Below, one piece after another: positions 40,363-49,376 of a stretch of 64,000 nucleotides of DNA. Location of the stretch: the NCBI GenBank assembly GCA_038239145.1, contig JBBSFB010000012.1, positions 1 to 64,000 on the forward strand. Direction: 5' to 3'. Source of the DNA: PALSA-610 sp038239145. GTDB taxonomy: Bacteria > Actinomycetota > Acidimicrobiia > IMCC26256 > PALSA-610. A model generated the notes under the pieces. That model saw nothing but the letters and a program-made list of their open reading frames with translations, was not told the origin of the DNA and did not search any database. Each line of letters opens with the position of its first letter. Position 1 is the stretch's first letter. A program made the translations under genes and the position numbers.

Positions 40363-41222
40363 AAACCGGCCTACACATCGTCACCTGGGACTTCCCCGGC
40401 GGTCCCACCTCGCTCGGATCCACGCTCGCCGGGATCGGCCAAGCGGCCGAGGAAGCCGGTCTCTCCGACATCAGCGTGATGGATCACTGGTACCAGATGG
40501 ACGCGCTCGCGCCCGCGACCGAGCCGATGATGGAGGGCTACACGACCCTCGGGTTCCTCGCCGCGCACACCGAGACGATCAGGCTCGGACTCCTCGTCAC
40601 CGGCGTGACGTACCGCTATCCCGGGCTCCTCGCGAAGACCGTCGCCACCCTCGACCTCCTCTGCGGTGGTCGGGGCCAGCTCGGCATCGGCGCCGCGTGG
40701 TACCAGCGCGAGCACGAAGGCCTCGGGGTCCCGTTCCCACCGATCTCCGAACGCTTCGAGATCCTCGAAGAGGTGCTGCAGATCTGCTTCCAGATGTGGA
40801 GCGACGAAGACGGACCCTTCACGAGCAAGCACTTCCAGCTCAACGAGACGATCTGCAACCCGCACCCGATCAGCAAGCCGCGCATCCCGGTGCTCATCGG
40901 TGGTGGCGGTGAGCGCAAGACGCTTCGGCTCGTCGCCAAGTACGCCGACGCATGCAACCTGTTCGCCTCGGATCCCGACGAGGTCGCGCACAAGCTCGAC
41001 GTACTGAAGCAGCACTGCGACACCGAGGGACGCGACTACGCCACGATCACGAAGACGATGCTGTCGCGCGGCAATCCCGCCGACGTCGATGCCGTCGTCG
41101 ACGAGATGCGCATCTACGCCAAGCTCGGCATCGACACCGTCATCTTCGTACCGGGTGGCGACCCGGTCGCCTACACGCAGCGACTGGGCGGCGACCTCGG
41201 CGCACGCCTCGAGGAGCTCTAG
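40359..41222 (+). CDS. LLM-class F420-dependent oxidoreductase
   Basis: A 287-residue luciferase-like TIM barrel: VMDHWYQMDALAPATEPMMEGYTTLGFLAA, LGLLVTGVTYRYPGLLAKTVATLD and GRGQLGIGAAWYQREHEGLGVPFP are typical of F420H2-dependent reductases of actinobacteria. IPVLIGGGGERKTLRLVAKYADACN follows. The substrate is unknown. It is the last gene of the merR-AKR-LLM unit; its TAG faces the aldehyde dehydrogenase stop with 3 nt between. Confidence 0.92.
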   Translation: MKTGLHIVTWDFPGGPTSLGSTLAGIGQAAEEAGLSDISVMDHWYQMDALAPATEPMMEGYTTLGFLAAHTETIRLGLLVTGVTYRYPGLLAKTVATLDLLCGGRGQLGIGAAWYQREHEGLGVPFPPISERFEILEEVLQICFQMWSDEDGPFTSKHFQLNETICNPHPISKPRIPVLIGGGGERKTLRLVAKYADACNLFASDPDEVAHKLDVLKQHCDTEGRDYATITKTMLSRGNPADVDAVVDEMRIYAKLGIDTVIFVPGGDPVAYTQRLGGDLGARLEEL

Positions 41223-41225
41223 CTC

Positions 41226-42647
41226 TCAAACGAAGAGGGCTTTGACCTCGAGGAACTCCTCGAGGCCGTACTTGCCGTGCTCGCGGCCGTTGCCCGACTG
41301 CTTGTAGCCACCAAACGGTGCGCCGCCCACGTACCGGCCCTGGTTGACTTGCACCTGACCGGCCCGGAGCTTGCGCGCCACCTGCTGCGCGCGCTCGTCG
41401 CCGCCCCACACACCCGCGGCCAGCCCGTAGGTCGTGTCGTTGGCGATGTCGATTGCTTCTTCCTCGGTGTCGTACGGAATGATCGAGAGCACGGGACCGA
41501 AGATCTCCTCCTGGGCGATGGTCATCTCGCGCGTCACGTTGGAGAACACCGTCGGCTTGACGAAATAGCCCGTCGTCAGATCGTCGGGCGCCTCGGCCCC
41601 GCCGGTCACGAGCGTCGCACCCTCGGCGATGCCTTTCTCGATGTAGCCACGCACGCGGTCGCGTTGGACCGACGAGATCAACGGTCCGAGCCGGGTGCCG
41701 TCGGCGAAGGGATCGCCGATCGTGTACGTCTCCGCCGCGGCGCGGGCAAGTTCCTCGACCTCGGCGAGCCGGGCCCGGGGAACGAGCATGCGCGTGAGCG
41801 CGCTGCACGTCTGTCCGGAGTTCGCGTATGCGGCACCGACCCCGCGCGCCACTGCGGTTGCGAAGTCGGCGTCATCGAGGAGCACGTTCGGCGACTTTCC
41901 GCCGAGCTCCAGCGCCACGCGCTTGATCGTCGGCGCCGCGAGCTGCCCGACCCGACGCCCGGCCCGGGTCGAGCCGGTGAACGAAACCATGTCGACGTCG
42001 GGGTGCGCGGCGAGCGCCTCACCCACCACCGGGCCCACTCCCGTGACGAGGTTGAACACGCCGGGCGGGAAACCGATCTCGTCGATGATCGCCGCGAGGA
42101 TGAACGCGTTGACGGGCGCGACCTCCGACGGCTTCAACACCACCGTGCAACCCGCCGCGAGCGCGTACGCGACCTTTGCGCCGATCTGGTTCAGCGGATA
42201 GTTCCACGGCGTGATGCAACCCACCACACCGATCGGCTCCTTGACCACGAGCCCGTTGCTCGTGTCCTCGAAGGCGAAGGTCGACGCGAGCTCAGCCGCA
42301 GTCGAGAACGCGGCGATCCCGGTGCCGACCTGGATCGCGGCCGACAACCGTTTCGGCATGCCGACCTCATGGGCGATCACGTCTGCGATCTCGTCCCTGC
42401 GCGCTTCGAGGGCCTCGGCCACCCGCAGCAACATTTTCCCCCGCTCGGGCGCCGGCTCCGCCGACCAGCCCGGGAACGCGGCCTTTGCCGCCGCAACCGC
42501 CCGATCGATGTCGGCCGCCGTGCCCTCGGGGATGGTCGCGAACAACTCCTCGGTAGTCGAGTCGATCACGTCCAGCGTCCCCGTCCCGTCCGGAGCGACC
42601 CAGGCGCCGTCGATGTAGAGCTTCTCGAAGATCTTGGCGGTCGTCAT
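41226..42647 (-). CDS. NAD(P)-dependent aldehyde dehydrogenase
   Basis: A 473-residue ALDH: CITPWNYPLNQIGAKVAYALAAGC (oxyanion Asn), FTGSTRAGRRV, catalytic Glu in LELGGKSPNV (near residue 250) and catalytic Cys in NSGQTCSALTRM (near 285). EEIFGPVLSIIPYD closes the active site. It oxidises an aldehyde to an acid; the substrate is open. AGGAG lies 7 nt before the ATG. Convergent with the LLM gene. Confidence 0.94.
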   Translation of the reverse strand: MTTAKIFEKLYIDGAWVAPDGTGTLDVIDSTTEELFATIPEGTAADIDRAVAAAKAAFPGWSAEPAPERGKMLLRVAEALEARRDEIADVIAHEVGMPKRLSAAIQVGTGIAAFSTAAELASTFAFEDTSNGLVVKEPIGVVGCITPWNYPLNQIGAKVAYALAAGCTVVLKPSEVAPVNAFILAAIIDEIGFPPGVFNLVTGVGPVVGEALAAHPDVDMVSFTGSTRAGRRVGQLAAPTIKRVALELGGKSPNVLLDDADFATAVARGVGAAYANSGQTCSALTRMLVPRARLAEVEELARAAAETYTIGDPFADGTRLGPLISSVQRDRVRGYIEKGIAEGATLVTGGAEAPDDLTTGYFVKPTVFSNVTREMTIAQEEIFGPVLSIIPYDTEEEAIDIANDTTYGLAAGVWGGDERAQQVARKLRAGQVQVNQGRYVGGAPFGGYKQSGNGREHGKYGLEEFLEVKALFV

Positions 42648-42805
42648 GGTGCTTCTCCTGCCGATACGACACTTTTCGATTCGACACTACCTAGGCCCCG
42701 CGTGCCGGAACAGGGGCCGAACCATCGGGAAATAAGGCATCTGCCCGATGCGAAGAGGGGGTTCTTAGGCCGACTCTGTAGGAGTACGAAGAGGCAGGAG
42801 ACGCC

Positions 42806-42997
42806 ATGTACGAGAACCCCGAAATCACACGCCAACTGGTGAACGAACGGATCGACGAAGGACGTTGCCTCGCCGCGAACCGCCGCCTCGCCGGATCTGC
42901 CCGGCGCCGGGATCGACGACCGTTGCGCTCACGCCTGACGCACCGATTCGGCACCCTACGCCGGGCGATACCGACCCCGAAGCCCGCGACCGCGTGA
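42806..42997 (+). CDS. Small basic protein
   Basis: A 63-residue protein with an acidic N-terminal helix (MYENPEITRQLVNERIDEG) and a strongly Arg-rich C-terminal half. A clear ribosome-binding site (AGGAG, 6 nt before ATG) supports it. Similar short proteins occur before regulators in other actinobacteria. It ends 3 nt before the LAL gene, so co-expression is likely. Function unknown. Confidence 0.65.
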   Translation: MYENPEITRQLVNERIDEGRCLAANRRLAGSARRRDRRPLRSRLTHRFGTLRRAIPTPKPATA

Positions 42998-43000
42998 GAG

Positions 43001-46000
43001 GTGCCGCGTCCGTTCCTGACCGCAGCGGGTGATGCCCGCCCCGGTGCGGGTGAAATCGGGCGCAACACGGCTCGGGACTGGACCAAACTGCACGGTGTGC
43101 CCGACCGCGTCTCCAGCTCCCGTTTCGTCGGTCGCCGCGCGGAGCTGACCCGGCTCGAAGAGACGTGGAAAGCCGCCGTCGCCGACGAACGGGCCGGCGT
43201 GGTGCTGATCGGCGGCGAGGCCGGCGTCGGCAAGTCCCGGCTGGTGACCGAGTTCGTCGAGCGGGTGCCCGAGCCGTCGGTCGTGCTCTGCGGACAGTGC
43301 TTCGATCTCGCGGACCGGGCGCTGCCTTTCGGCCCGATCGTGCAGGTGTTGCGCACACTGCACCGCACGCTCGATGCCGACGACCTCGAGATCGTCATCG
43401 GACCGGGCCGGGAGGAGCTCGCCGCGCTCCTCCCCGAGCTGCACGCTCCCGTCCGCGAGGGCATCGTCGCCGGGGCTTTGTTCGAGCAGCTGCTCGGCGT
43501 GTTCGAACGTTTGAGCGAGCTCGCGCCCACGCTGCTGTTGCTCGAAGATCTGCACTGGGCCGACCGGTCGACACGCGAGCTGTTCGCGTACCTCGCCGGC
43601 AGCCTCCGGAGCGCGTCGATGGTGCTCATCGGCACGTACCGATCCGACGACCTGCACCGCCGTCATCCGTTGCGCACGATGATCGCCGAGCTCGACCGGT
43701 CCGGATCGGTCGAGCGCATCGATCTCGACCGCTTCGACCGCGACGAGGTGCGCGAGCTCATCTCCGCGATCGTCGGGACCGAACCGACCGCAGAGCTCGT
43801 CGACCGAACGTTCCTGCGTTCGGACGGCAACATCTTTTTCGCCGAAGAGCTCCTCGCGGTCGAGGGCGAGTACGGCTCGCCGATCCCGCCGACACTGCGC
43901 GAGATCGTCCTCGCGCGCGTCGACGGCCTGTCCGAGGCCGCCCAGCAGGTACTGCGGTGCGCCGCCGTCATCGGTCGATCTGCCGATCACCGCCTCCTGG
44001 AAGCGGCCGCCGGCTTGTCGCCGACCGAGCTGCTCACGGGCGCGCGCGAAGCCGTCGTCCAGCACGTCCTCGTCACTGAGGGCGACGGCCTCGAGTACCG
44101 CTTCCGCCACGCACTCGTACGCGAAGCCGTGGAGGACGACCTCCTCCCGGGCGATCGGGTCGCGCTGCACACGCGCGTCGCCGAGGTACTGGCCGAGCAT
44201 CGTGACTGGTTCGACGGCGGCGACGCCCAGCTGTACGCGCAGCTGGCGAGTCACTGGGACGCGGCCCGCAACGCGCCGCGCGCGCTCGTCGCCGCGCTCG
44301 ACGCGGCGCGCGCCGCCGAGCACATCTACGCGTACGGCGACGCCCTCGACCATGCCGAACAGATCCTCACCCTCTGGGGTCAGGTCCCCGACGCCAACAC
44401 CCTCACCGGCATGCGGCACGTCGAGATGCTCAGGTACGCGGCCCTGCAGGCCGAGATGTCGGGCACCACCGACCGGGCCCTCGACTACATCAAGGCCGCG
44501 GCGGCCGAGGTCGATCCGGTCGCCGACCCGATCGTCGCAGGCCTCTTGCACGAACGATGGGGTCGCTACCTCTGGATGCTGTCGCGCGAGTGGACGGAGA
44601 TCATCGAACACTGCCGCCGCGCGGTGGCACTCGTTCCCGAAGCGCCCAGTCCGGCGCGCGCCCGGGTGCTCGCGACCCTCGGCCAACAACTCATGCTCGC
44701 CGGTCAGAGCGACGAGGCGATCTCGGTCTGCGAGCAGGCGATCGCCATCGCCCAGGAGATCGGCGAGACCGCCACCGAAGGTCACGCGCGCAACTCGCTG
44801 GGCACCGCGCTCGGGTCCATAGGACGGAGCGACGACGGCCTGGCCGAGCTCCACCGGGCGCGCGAGCTCGCGATCGAGACCCAGTCGTGGGGCGACATCG
44901 CGCGCGCGGCTGTCAACGAGGGGGGTGCGCTGCAGACGCTGGCCCGCCACGAGGAAGTGGTCGCCATCTCGCTCGAGGGCGCCGAGATCGCGCGGGCGCA
45001 CGGCCTCGACCGCGCCTTCGGCGCGTTCTTGCGCCTGAACGCGATCGAATCACTCCGGATCCTGGGGCGCTGGGACGAGGCCGAAGAACAGCTGCGCGAG
45101 GTCGAGAGCGTCGACCCGCTCGGCATCGACGCCTGGCGGGTCGCCGAACAGCGCTGCATGTTCGCGGTGGCCCGGGGCGAGTTCGCGCTCGCACGAATCG
45201 AAGCGGCACGCATGGCAGAGCTCATCGGTCCGGTGCTGCACGAGCGCGATCTCCAGACCGTCGACCAGGCGTACATCGCGATCGCGGCGTGGAGTGGCGA
45301 CGAGGTCGGCGCGTTGCATCTCGCATACGACTCGACGCACAAGGAGATCGTGGACCCGACTCTCTGTTCCGACGTGAGCATCGACGTGATCATGCAAGGA
45401 CTCGTTGCGGGTGGGACGGCCGCACTCCGCGCGCGCGACGAGGGCTATCGGGCGACGTACCTGGCGCAGGCGCGCGAGCTCGCGGGCCTCCTCGACGAGT
45501 GGATCGAAGGCGGTCGGTGGGACGGCGGGAAGCCGGGCGCGATCGACGGACTCCGGGCGCTGTTCGCTGCCGAGATCGCCCGCGCCGCCGGCACCGACGA
45601 GCCCACCGACTGGCTCGCGCTCGCGCACATCTGGGCGGGCTACGGAATGGCGCCGCGCCAGGCCTACGCCTATTGGCGGGCGGCCGAGGCGTTCGTCCGC
45701 GACGACGAGCGCCGGGCCGCGAGCGAAAGCGCCCGCGCCGCGTTCACGATGGTGCAGTCGATGGGTTGGCTCTGCGTGCGCGACGCGCTCGCGAGCCTGG
45801 CCCGCCGGGCTCGTCTCGACCTCGGCCCCGGCGACGAGACCGTGTCTACGCCTGCGGATCGCTTCGGACTCACCGCACGCGAGCTCGACGTGGTGGCGCT
45901 GCTCGCGGAAGGGCGCACGAATCGCCAGATCGCCGACGCGCTCTTCATCTCGGCCAAGACCGCGAGCGTGCACGTCTCGAACATCCTGGCCAAGCTCGGC

Positions 46001-46051
46001 GTGAGCAACCGGGGTGAGGCGGCCGCGGCCGCGCGCCGGCTCGGGCTCTGA
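43001..46051 (+). CDS. Large ATPase LuxR-family transcriptional regulator (LAL)
   Basis: A 1016-residue regulator. An N-terminal AAA/NACHT-like ATPase begins at SRFVGRRAELTRLEETW, with Walker A LIGGEAGVGKSRL (near residue 75) and Walker B LLLLEDLHWADRSTREL (near 185). The middle 550 residues are TPR-like helical repeats. The C-terminus (about 955-1013) is a LuxR/GerE helix-turn-helix: LTARELDVVALLAEGRTNRQIADALFISAKT and VHVSNILAKLGVSN. GTG 43001 is the first start; GTG 43097, closer to the ATPase, is a strong alternative. Such proteins activate pathways in response to an unknown ligand. There is no obvious target gene except perhaps the AKR downstream. Confidence 0.9.
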   Translation: MPRPFLTAAGDARPGAGEIGRNTARDWTKLHGVPDRVSSSRFVGRRAELTRLEETWKAAVADERAGVVLIGGEAGVGKSRLVTEFVERVPEPSVVLCGQCFDLADRALPFGPIVQVLRTLHRTLDADDLEIVIGPGREELAALLPELHAPVREGIVAGALFEQLLGVFERLSELAPTLLLLEDLHWADRSTRELFAYLAGSLRSASMVLIGTYRSDDLHRRHPLRTMIAELDRSGSVERIDLDRFDRDEVRELISAIVGTEPTAELVDRTFLRSDGNIFFAEELLAVEGEYGSPIPPTLREIVLARVDGLSEAAQQVLRCAAVIGRSADHRLLEAAAGLSPTELLTGAREAVVQHVLVTEGDGLEYRFRHALVREAVEDDLLPGDRVALHTRVAEVLAEHRDWFDGGDAQLYAQLASHWDAARNAPRALVAALDAARAAEHIYAYGDALDHAEQILTLWGQVPDANTLTGMRHVEMLRYAALQAEMSGTTDRALDYIKAAAAEVDPVADPIVAGLLHERWGRYLWMLSREWTEIIEHCRRAVALVPEAPSPARARVLATLGQQLMLAGQSDEAISVCEQAIAIAQEIGETATEGHARNSLGTALGSIGRSDDGLAELHRARELAIETQSWGDIARAAVNEGGALQTLARHEEVVAISLEGAEIARAHGLDRAFGAFLRLNAIESLRILGRWDEAEEQLREVESVDPLGIDAWRVAEQRCMFAVARGEFALARIEAARMAELIGPVLHERDLQTVDQAYIAIAAWSGDEVGALHLAYDSTHKEIVDPTLCSDVSIDVIMQGLVAGGTAALRARDEGYRATYLAQARELAGLLDEWIEGGRWDGGKPGAIDGLRALFAAEIARAAGTDEPTDWLALAHIWAGYGMAPRQAYAYWRAAEAFVRDDERRAASESARAAFTMVQSMGWLCVRDALASLARRARLDLGPGDETVSTPADRFGLTARELDVVALLAEGRTNRQIADALFISAKTASVHVSNILAKLGVSNRGEAAAAARRLGL

Positions 46052-46096
46052 CGCCTTCACGACTGCGCACGAACTACGGGCGCGCGCCGTTCATCA

Positions 46097-46543
46097 TCAG
46101 CGCGACAGACGCTCGGCCTGTTCGTCGCAGTCAAGCGCATCTTCGATAGCCATCCCGATCGCGTTGACGAGCCGCACCAGATCGTCGATATCGGTGTCGG
46201 GCCGCGCCGCGCCGATTTCCTGGGCGCGGGCCAACAGCTCGGCCGCCGTCGGCGAAGACGAACGGGTCGCGTAGCTCCCGGGGGCTTCCGGTACGGTCGG
46301 CGCCGCCGACGAGACGGCGATACGCCCGGTACGACGCCGCGACCGTAGAGGAGCCCCATGACGAAGATTCCCGCCCGCACGCTCGGAACCGGTGGACTCT
46401 CCGCGGGCGCCATCGGTCTCGGCTGCATGAGCTTCAGCCCCGCATACGGCGGCTACGAGGGTGTCGACCCGACTGAGGTCATCGGGCGGGCCATCGACCT
46501 TGGCTCCACGATGCTCGACACTGCCGACATCTACGGCCCGCAC
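46097..46543 (-). CDS. Doubtful small protein overlapping the AKR start
   Basis: The C-terminal 50 residues (TAAELLARAQEIGAARPDTDIDDLVRLVNAIGM and following) look like a genuine amphipathic helical domain. No good start exists between 46358 and 46290, so the open frame runs antisense into the AKR gene. The true gene is probably shorter, with an unusual start, or is a remnant. Apart from this, 46052-46357 holds only the AKR ribosome-binding site (GAGGAG). Confidence 0.3.
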   Translation of the reverse strand: MRAVDVGSVEHRGAKVDGPPDDLSRVDTLVAAVCGAEAHAAETDGARGESTGSERAGGNLRHGAPLRSRRRTGRIAVSSAAPTVPEAPGSYATRSSSPTAAELLARAQEIGAARPDTDIDDLVRLVNAIGMAIEDALDCDEQAERLSR

Positions 46544-47374
46544 ATCAGCGAGGAAGCGGTGGGCAAAGCCATCGCGCGCCGGCGCGACGAGGTCGTGCTC
46601 GCAACGAAGTTCGGCATCATCTCACCAGCACGGAACGGCAAACCGGGAGTGGTGATCGGCACTCCGGAATACGTGCGCTCGTCGGTCGAGGGCTCTCTCA
46701 GCCGGCTCGGCACCGATCACATCGACCTCTACTACCAACACCGCGCGGATGTGAACGTCCCGATCGAGGAGACGGTCGGCGCGATGGCCGAGCTCGTGGT
46801 CGAAGGCAAGGTGCGCTACCTCGGATTGTCCGAGGCCTCGGTCGACACGATCCGCCGGGCGGCGGTGGTCCACCCGATCGCGGCATTGCAGAGCGAGTGG
46901 TCGTTGTGGAGCCGCGACATCGAAGACGAGGTCGTGCCAACGTGTCGGGAGCTCGGGATCGGCATCGTGGCGTTCAGCCCACTCGGACGAGGCTTCCTCA
47001 CCGGCCGCATCAACACCGTGGATGATCTCGGCGAACGCGATCTCCGCCGGGCCCAACCGCGCTTCCGTGACCAGGCCTTCGACGCGAACCTGGCGTCGGT
47101 CGAGGCCGTACGCGCAGTCGCGGCCGCCCACGGCGACACGCCCGGACAGATCGCGCTGGCCTGGGTATTGGCGAAGGGTCCCGACGTGGTGCCGATTCCG
47201 GGAACGAAGCGGATCCCGTACCTCGAGGAGAACCTCGGCGCCGTCGAGGTCGTGTTGTCGGCCGACGACATCGCCCGGCTCGACGCCGTCACCGTCGTCG
47301 GCGACCGCTCCCTCGATCCCGAATGGATCTACCGCACGACCCCGCCCCTCGACCCGATAGCCGAAAGCCGATAG
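46358..47374 (+). CDS. Aldo/keto reductase
   Basis: A 338-residue AKR closely similar to the product of 39325-40362. Catalytic Asp/Tyr in MLDTADIYGP, Lys in VVLATKFGII, His in DLYYQHRADVNVP, and cofactor site IPGTKRIPYLEENLGAVEV. GAGGAG sits 4-6 nt before the ATG. Whether it belongs to the LAL regulon is unknown. Three AKR genes (one broken) lie within 10 kb. Confidence 0.94.
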   Translation: MTKIPARTLGTGGLSAGAIGLGCMSFSPAYGGYEGVDPTEVIGRAIDLGSTMLDTADIYGPHISEEAVGKAIARRRDEVVLATKFGIISPARNGKPGVVIGTPEYVRSSVEGSLSRLGTDHIDLYYQHRADVNVPIEETVGAMAELVVEGKVRYLGLSEASVDTIRRAAVVHPIAALQSEWSLWSRDIEDEVVPTCRELGIGIVAFSPLGRGFLTGRINTVDDLGERDLRRAQPRFRDQAFDANLASVEAVRAVAAAHGDTPGQIALAWVLAKGPDVVPIPGTKRIPYLEENLGAVEVVLSADDIARLDAVTVVGDRSLDPEWIYRTTPPLDPIAESR

Positions 47375-47423
47375 GCCGAGGGTCGAGGCATCGGTTTCGC
47401 CGCAACCGGGTAGAGCAGACGGC

Positions 47424-47630
47424 ATGCCTACCGAACCCGACTCCAAGCGCATCCAGGAACGAGCCGAAGCCCTCCTGCCCGAGGAGCAAGAGGCCGAGAG
47501 CGACGACCCGATCGCGCAGGCCGGGCAGATCCTCGCGGAGTCCGACGCCCGTCTGGCCCAGCACGCCGTTCCCGGCGCCGCGCCGATCGAGCACCGCCAG
47601 TCCGAGGACACCGTCGAGCCCGTCGACTGA
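47424..47630 (+). CDS. Small acidic conserved protein
   Basis: A 68-residue acidic, Ala/Glu-rich protein, probably largely helical (KRIQERAEALLPEEQEAES and IAQAGQILAESDARLAQ). No cysteines, signal or membrane segment. Function unknown. It follows the AKR by 49 nt in the same direction and ends 22 nt before the convergent transglutaminase-like gene. Confidence 0.65.
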   Translation: MPTEPDSKRIQERAEALLPEEQEAESDDPIAQAGQILAESDARLAQHAVPGAAPIEHRQSEDTVEPVD

Positions 47631-47652
47631 CCCCGATTTCTGCGGCCCGGCT

Positions 47653-48450
47653 TCAGTGGGCCTCGTCGGCCCAGACCTCCATCGTCACGAGTTCGGCTGC
47701 GCCCCACGTCGTGACCATTGCGCCGTCGAGCGCGTCGCGCCCCCGGGAGATGACGACGCGCCCGATGCGCGGTTCGTTGTTGCGGGGGTCGAACGTCCAC
47801 CAACGACCGCCGAGCCAGACTTCGAACCACGAGCAGAAGTCCATGGGCAGATCGGGTGGCGCGACGCCGATATCGGGCAGGTAGCCGCCCACGTAGCGGG
47901 CGGGGATATTGAGCGCCCGGCACAACGTCATGCCGAGCTGCGTGAAGTCGCGGCATACGCCGGTTCGCGACTCCCACACGTCGTACGCCGTCGTCACTGC
48001 CGTGCTCGCGCCCACCTCGTAGGTGATGTTGCCGTGCACCCAATCGCTCACGGCCTGTACGCGTGACCATCCGGGCGCGGAACCGCCGAAAAGCTCCCAG
48101 GCGGCGTCGTGCAGCACGTCGGGCCAGCAGAAGCGGCTCGGGAGCAAATACACGAATGCCTCGCTCGGGAGGTCCTCGATCGGGCTCTCCGTTGCCGCGA
48201 GATCCATGTCGTCGGGAACCGACGGAACCGCCACGGTTGCGTCGTAGCGCAGCAGCGATCGGCCCGCCGGGAGCGTGATGCGATCGCACGCGTTGCCGTA
48301 CGTGTCGATGTAGTACCCCGCGGGCGCGGGCGGCCACCACGCCTCGGCGACGATCCCGTGCTCACCGTCGGGATGCGGACGGACCTGCCACAGCGACGGC
48401 GTGCGCTCGAGCGTGTCGTATTCGAACTGGCAACCGATCTGTACCAGCAT
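47653..48450 (-). CDS. Transglutaminase-like cysteine peptidase-fold protein
   Basis: A 265-residue protein. The N-terminal third is beta-rich; the core has the transglutaminase-like triad: Cys in SRTGVCRDFTQLGMTLCRAL (near residue 170), His/Trp in CSWFEVWLGGRWWTFDPRNN (Asp). In such proteins, substrate is often a peptide or an amide-linked modification. The start is ATG 48450 after a G6 run acting as ribosome-binding site. Confidence 0.88.
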   Translation of the reverse strand: MLVQIGCQFEYDTLERTPSLWQVRPHPDGEHGIVAEAWWPPAPAGYYIDTYGNACDRITLPAGRSLLRYDATVAVPSVPDDMDLAATESPIEDLPSEAFVYLLPSRFCWPDVLHDAAWELFGGSAPGWSRVQAVSDWVHGNITYEVGASTAVTTAYDVWESRTGVCRDFTQLGMTLCRALNIPARYVGGYLPDIGVAPPDLPMDFCSWFEVWLGGRWWTFDPRNNEPRIGRVVISRGRDALDGAMVTTWGAAELVTMEVWADEAH

Positions 48451-48538
48451 CCCCCCAGCTTGCCCGAAGGTCGTGAAGTGTTCGCCGCGCGCGCGTGTCG
48501 GCCGCGTGAACTCGGGCGCCGCGTGACCGGAAACCGGG

Positions 48539-49303
48539 TCAGTGGGTCGAGGTGACCGTGACCGTTTGCGTGGCCGGGTTCCCGGTCGCGCCGTGGGCGG
48601 TGAGTATGTAGGAGTGCGGTCCCGCGCATCCGTACTGGATCGCGACCGTGCCGGATGCCCCGATGTTGCTCTGGTACACGCCCTGACCGTCGACGGAGAC
48701 GTCGACCGACGTGGCGTTCTGCGTCGACCAGACGAGCGTGACCCGTTGCGGGTTCGAGGGAACCGAGGTGGAGGCACCGGACGCGGCAACCGTGCAGTTC
48801 GGCGCGCCCGAGGTCGCCTGGAAGTTGGTGATCCGCGCGGGCGGAGCGGTGGTAGTCGTGGTCGTCGCTTCGGTCGAGGTCGTGGTGCTCTCCGACGTCG
48901 TCGAGGTGCTCGACGACGAGGACGACGACGTGCTCGAGCTGGAGTCGGTCGTGGTGGTCGCGCTCGAAATCGACTTGTCGGAGTGGGTCAGCGCCACGAT
49001 CAGCGCGCCGATGGCGATTCCGACGACGAACACTCCCGCGACGATGAGCCACAGAATGCGGCGGCGGTTGTCGCCCTCGCCGGAACCCGGGCCCGGTCCG
49101 TACGGCGGCGGGGGTGGGGGCGGGCCCGAGGGCCCACCCGCGCGAACGGCCCGGATCATCTGGGTCGGCTCGCCCCCGATCGACGGCGTCTCGGCCGTCA
49201 CATCCAGGTCGTCGGGCGCGCCGAACGCGGCGGGATCTTCCAGGTCGTCCGGGTCTCGCAGATAGTCCGGCTCGTCCGGCGGCGGAACGCTTCCTGTGCC
49301 CAT
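48539..49303 (-). CDS. Membrane-anchored protein with Ser/Thr linker and Ig-like domain
   Basis: A 254-residue protein in three parts. The first is a cytosolic, acidic, Pro-rich N-terminus (residues 1-80, with six or more prolines in a row), then one membrane helix (ILWLIVAGVFVVGIAIGALIVAL), then an exported region. The exported region starts with about 55 residues almost entirely Ser and Thr, a flexible wall-spanning linker, and ends in a beta-sandwich (VTLVWSTQNATSVDVSVDGQG ... HSYILTAHG). It may sense or bind a surface ligand. Divergent from the ABC exporter, 73 nt apart. Confidence 0.75.
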   Translation of the reverse strand: MGTGSVPPPDEPDYLRDPDDLEDPAAFGAPDDLDVTAETPSIGGEPTQMIRAVRAGGPSGPPPPPPPYGPGPGSGEGDNRRRILWLIVAGVFVVGIAIGALIVALTHSDKSISSATTTTDSSSSTSSSSSSSTSTTSESTTTSTEATTTTTTAPPARITNFQATSGAPNCTVAASGASTSVPSNPQRVTLVWSTQNATSVDVSVDGQGVYQSNIGASGTVAIQYGCAGPHSYILTAHGATGNPATQTVTVTSTH

Positions 49304-49376
49304 ATGGCCATCGACGCTAGTTGTCCGGAGTCACGCATCCGACGATCGGGCGCTCGTGGTGGTGAGATGGCGAGCT

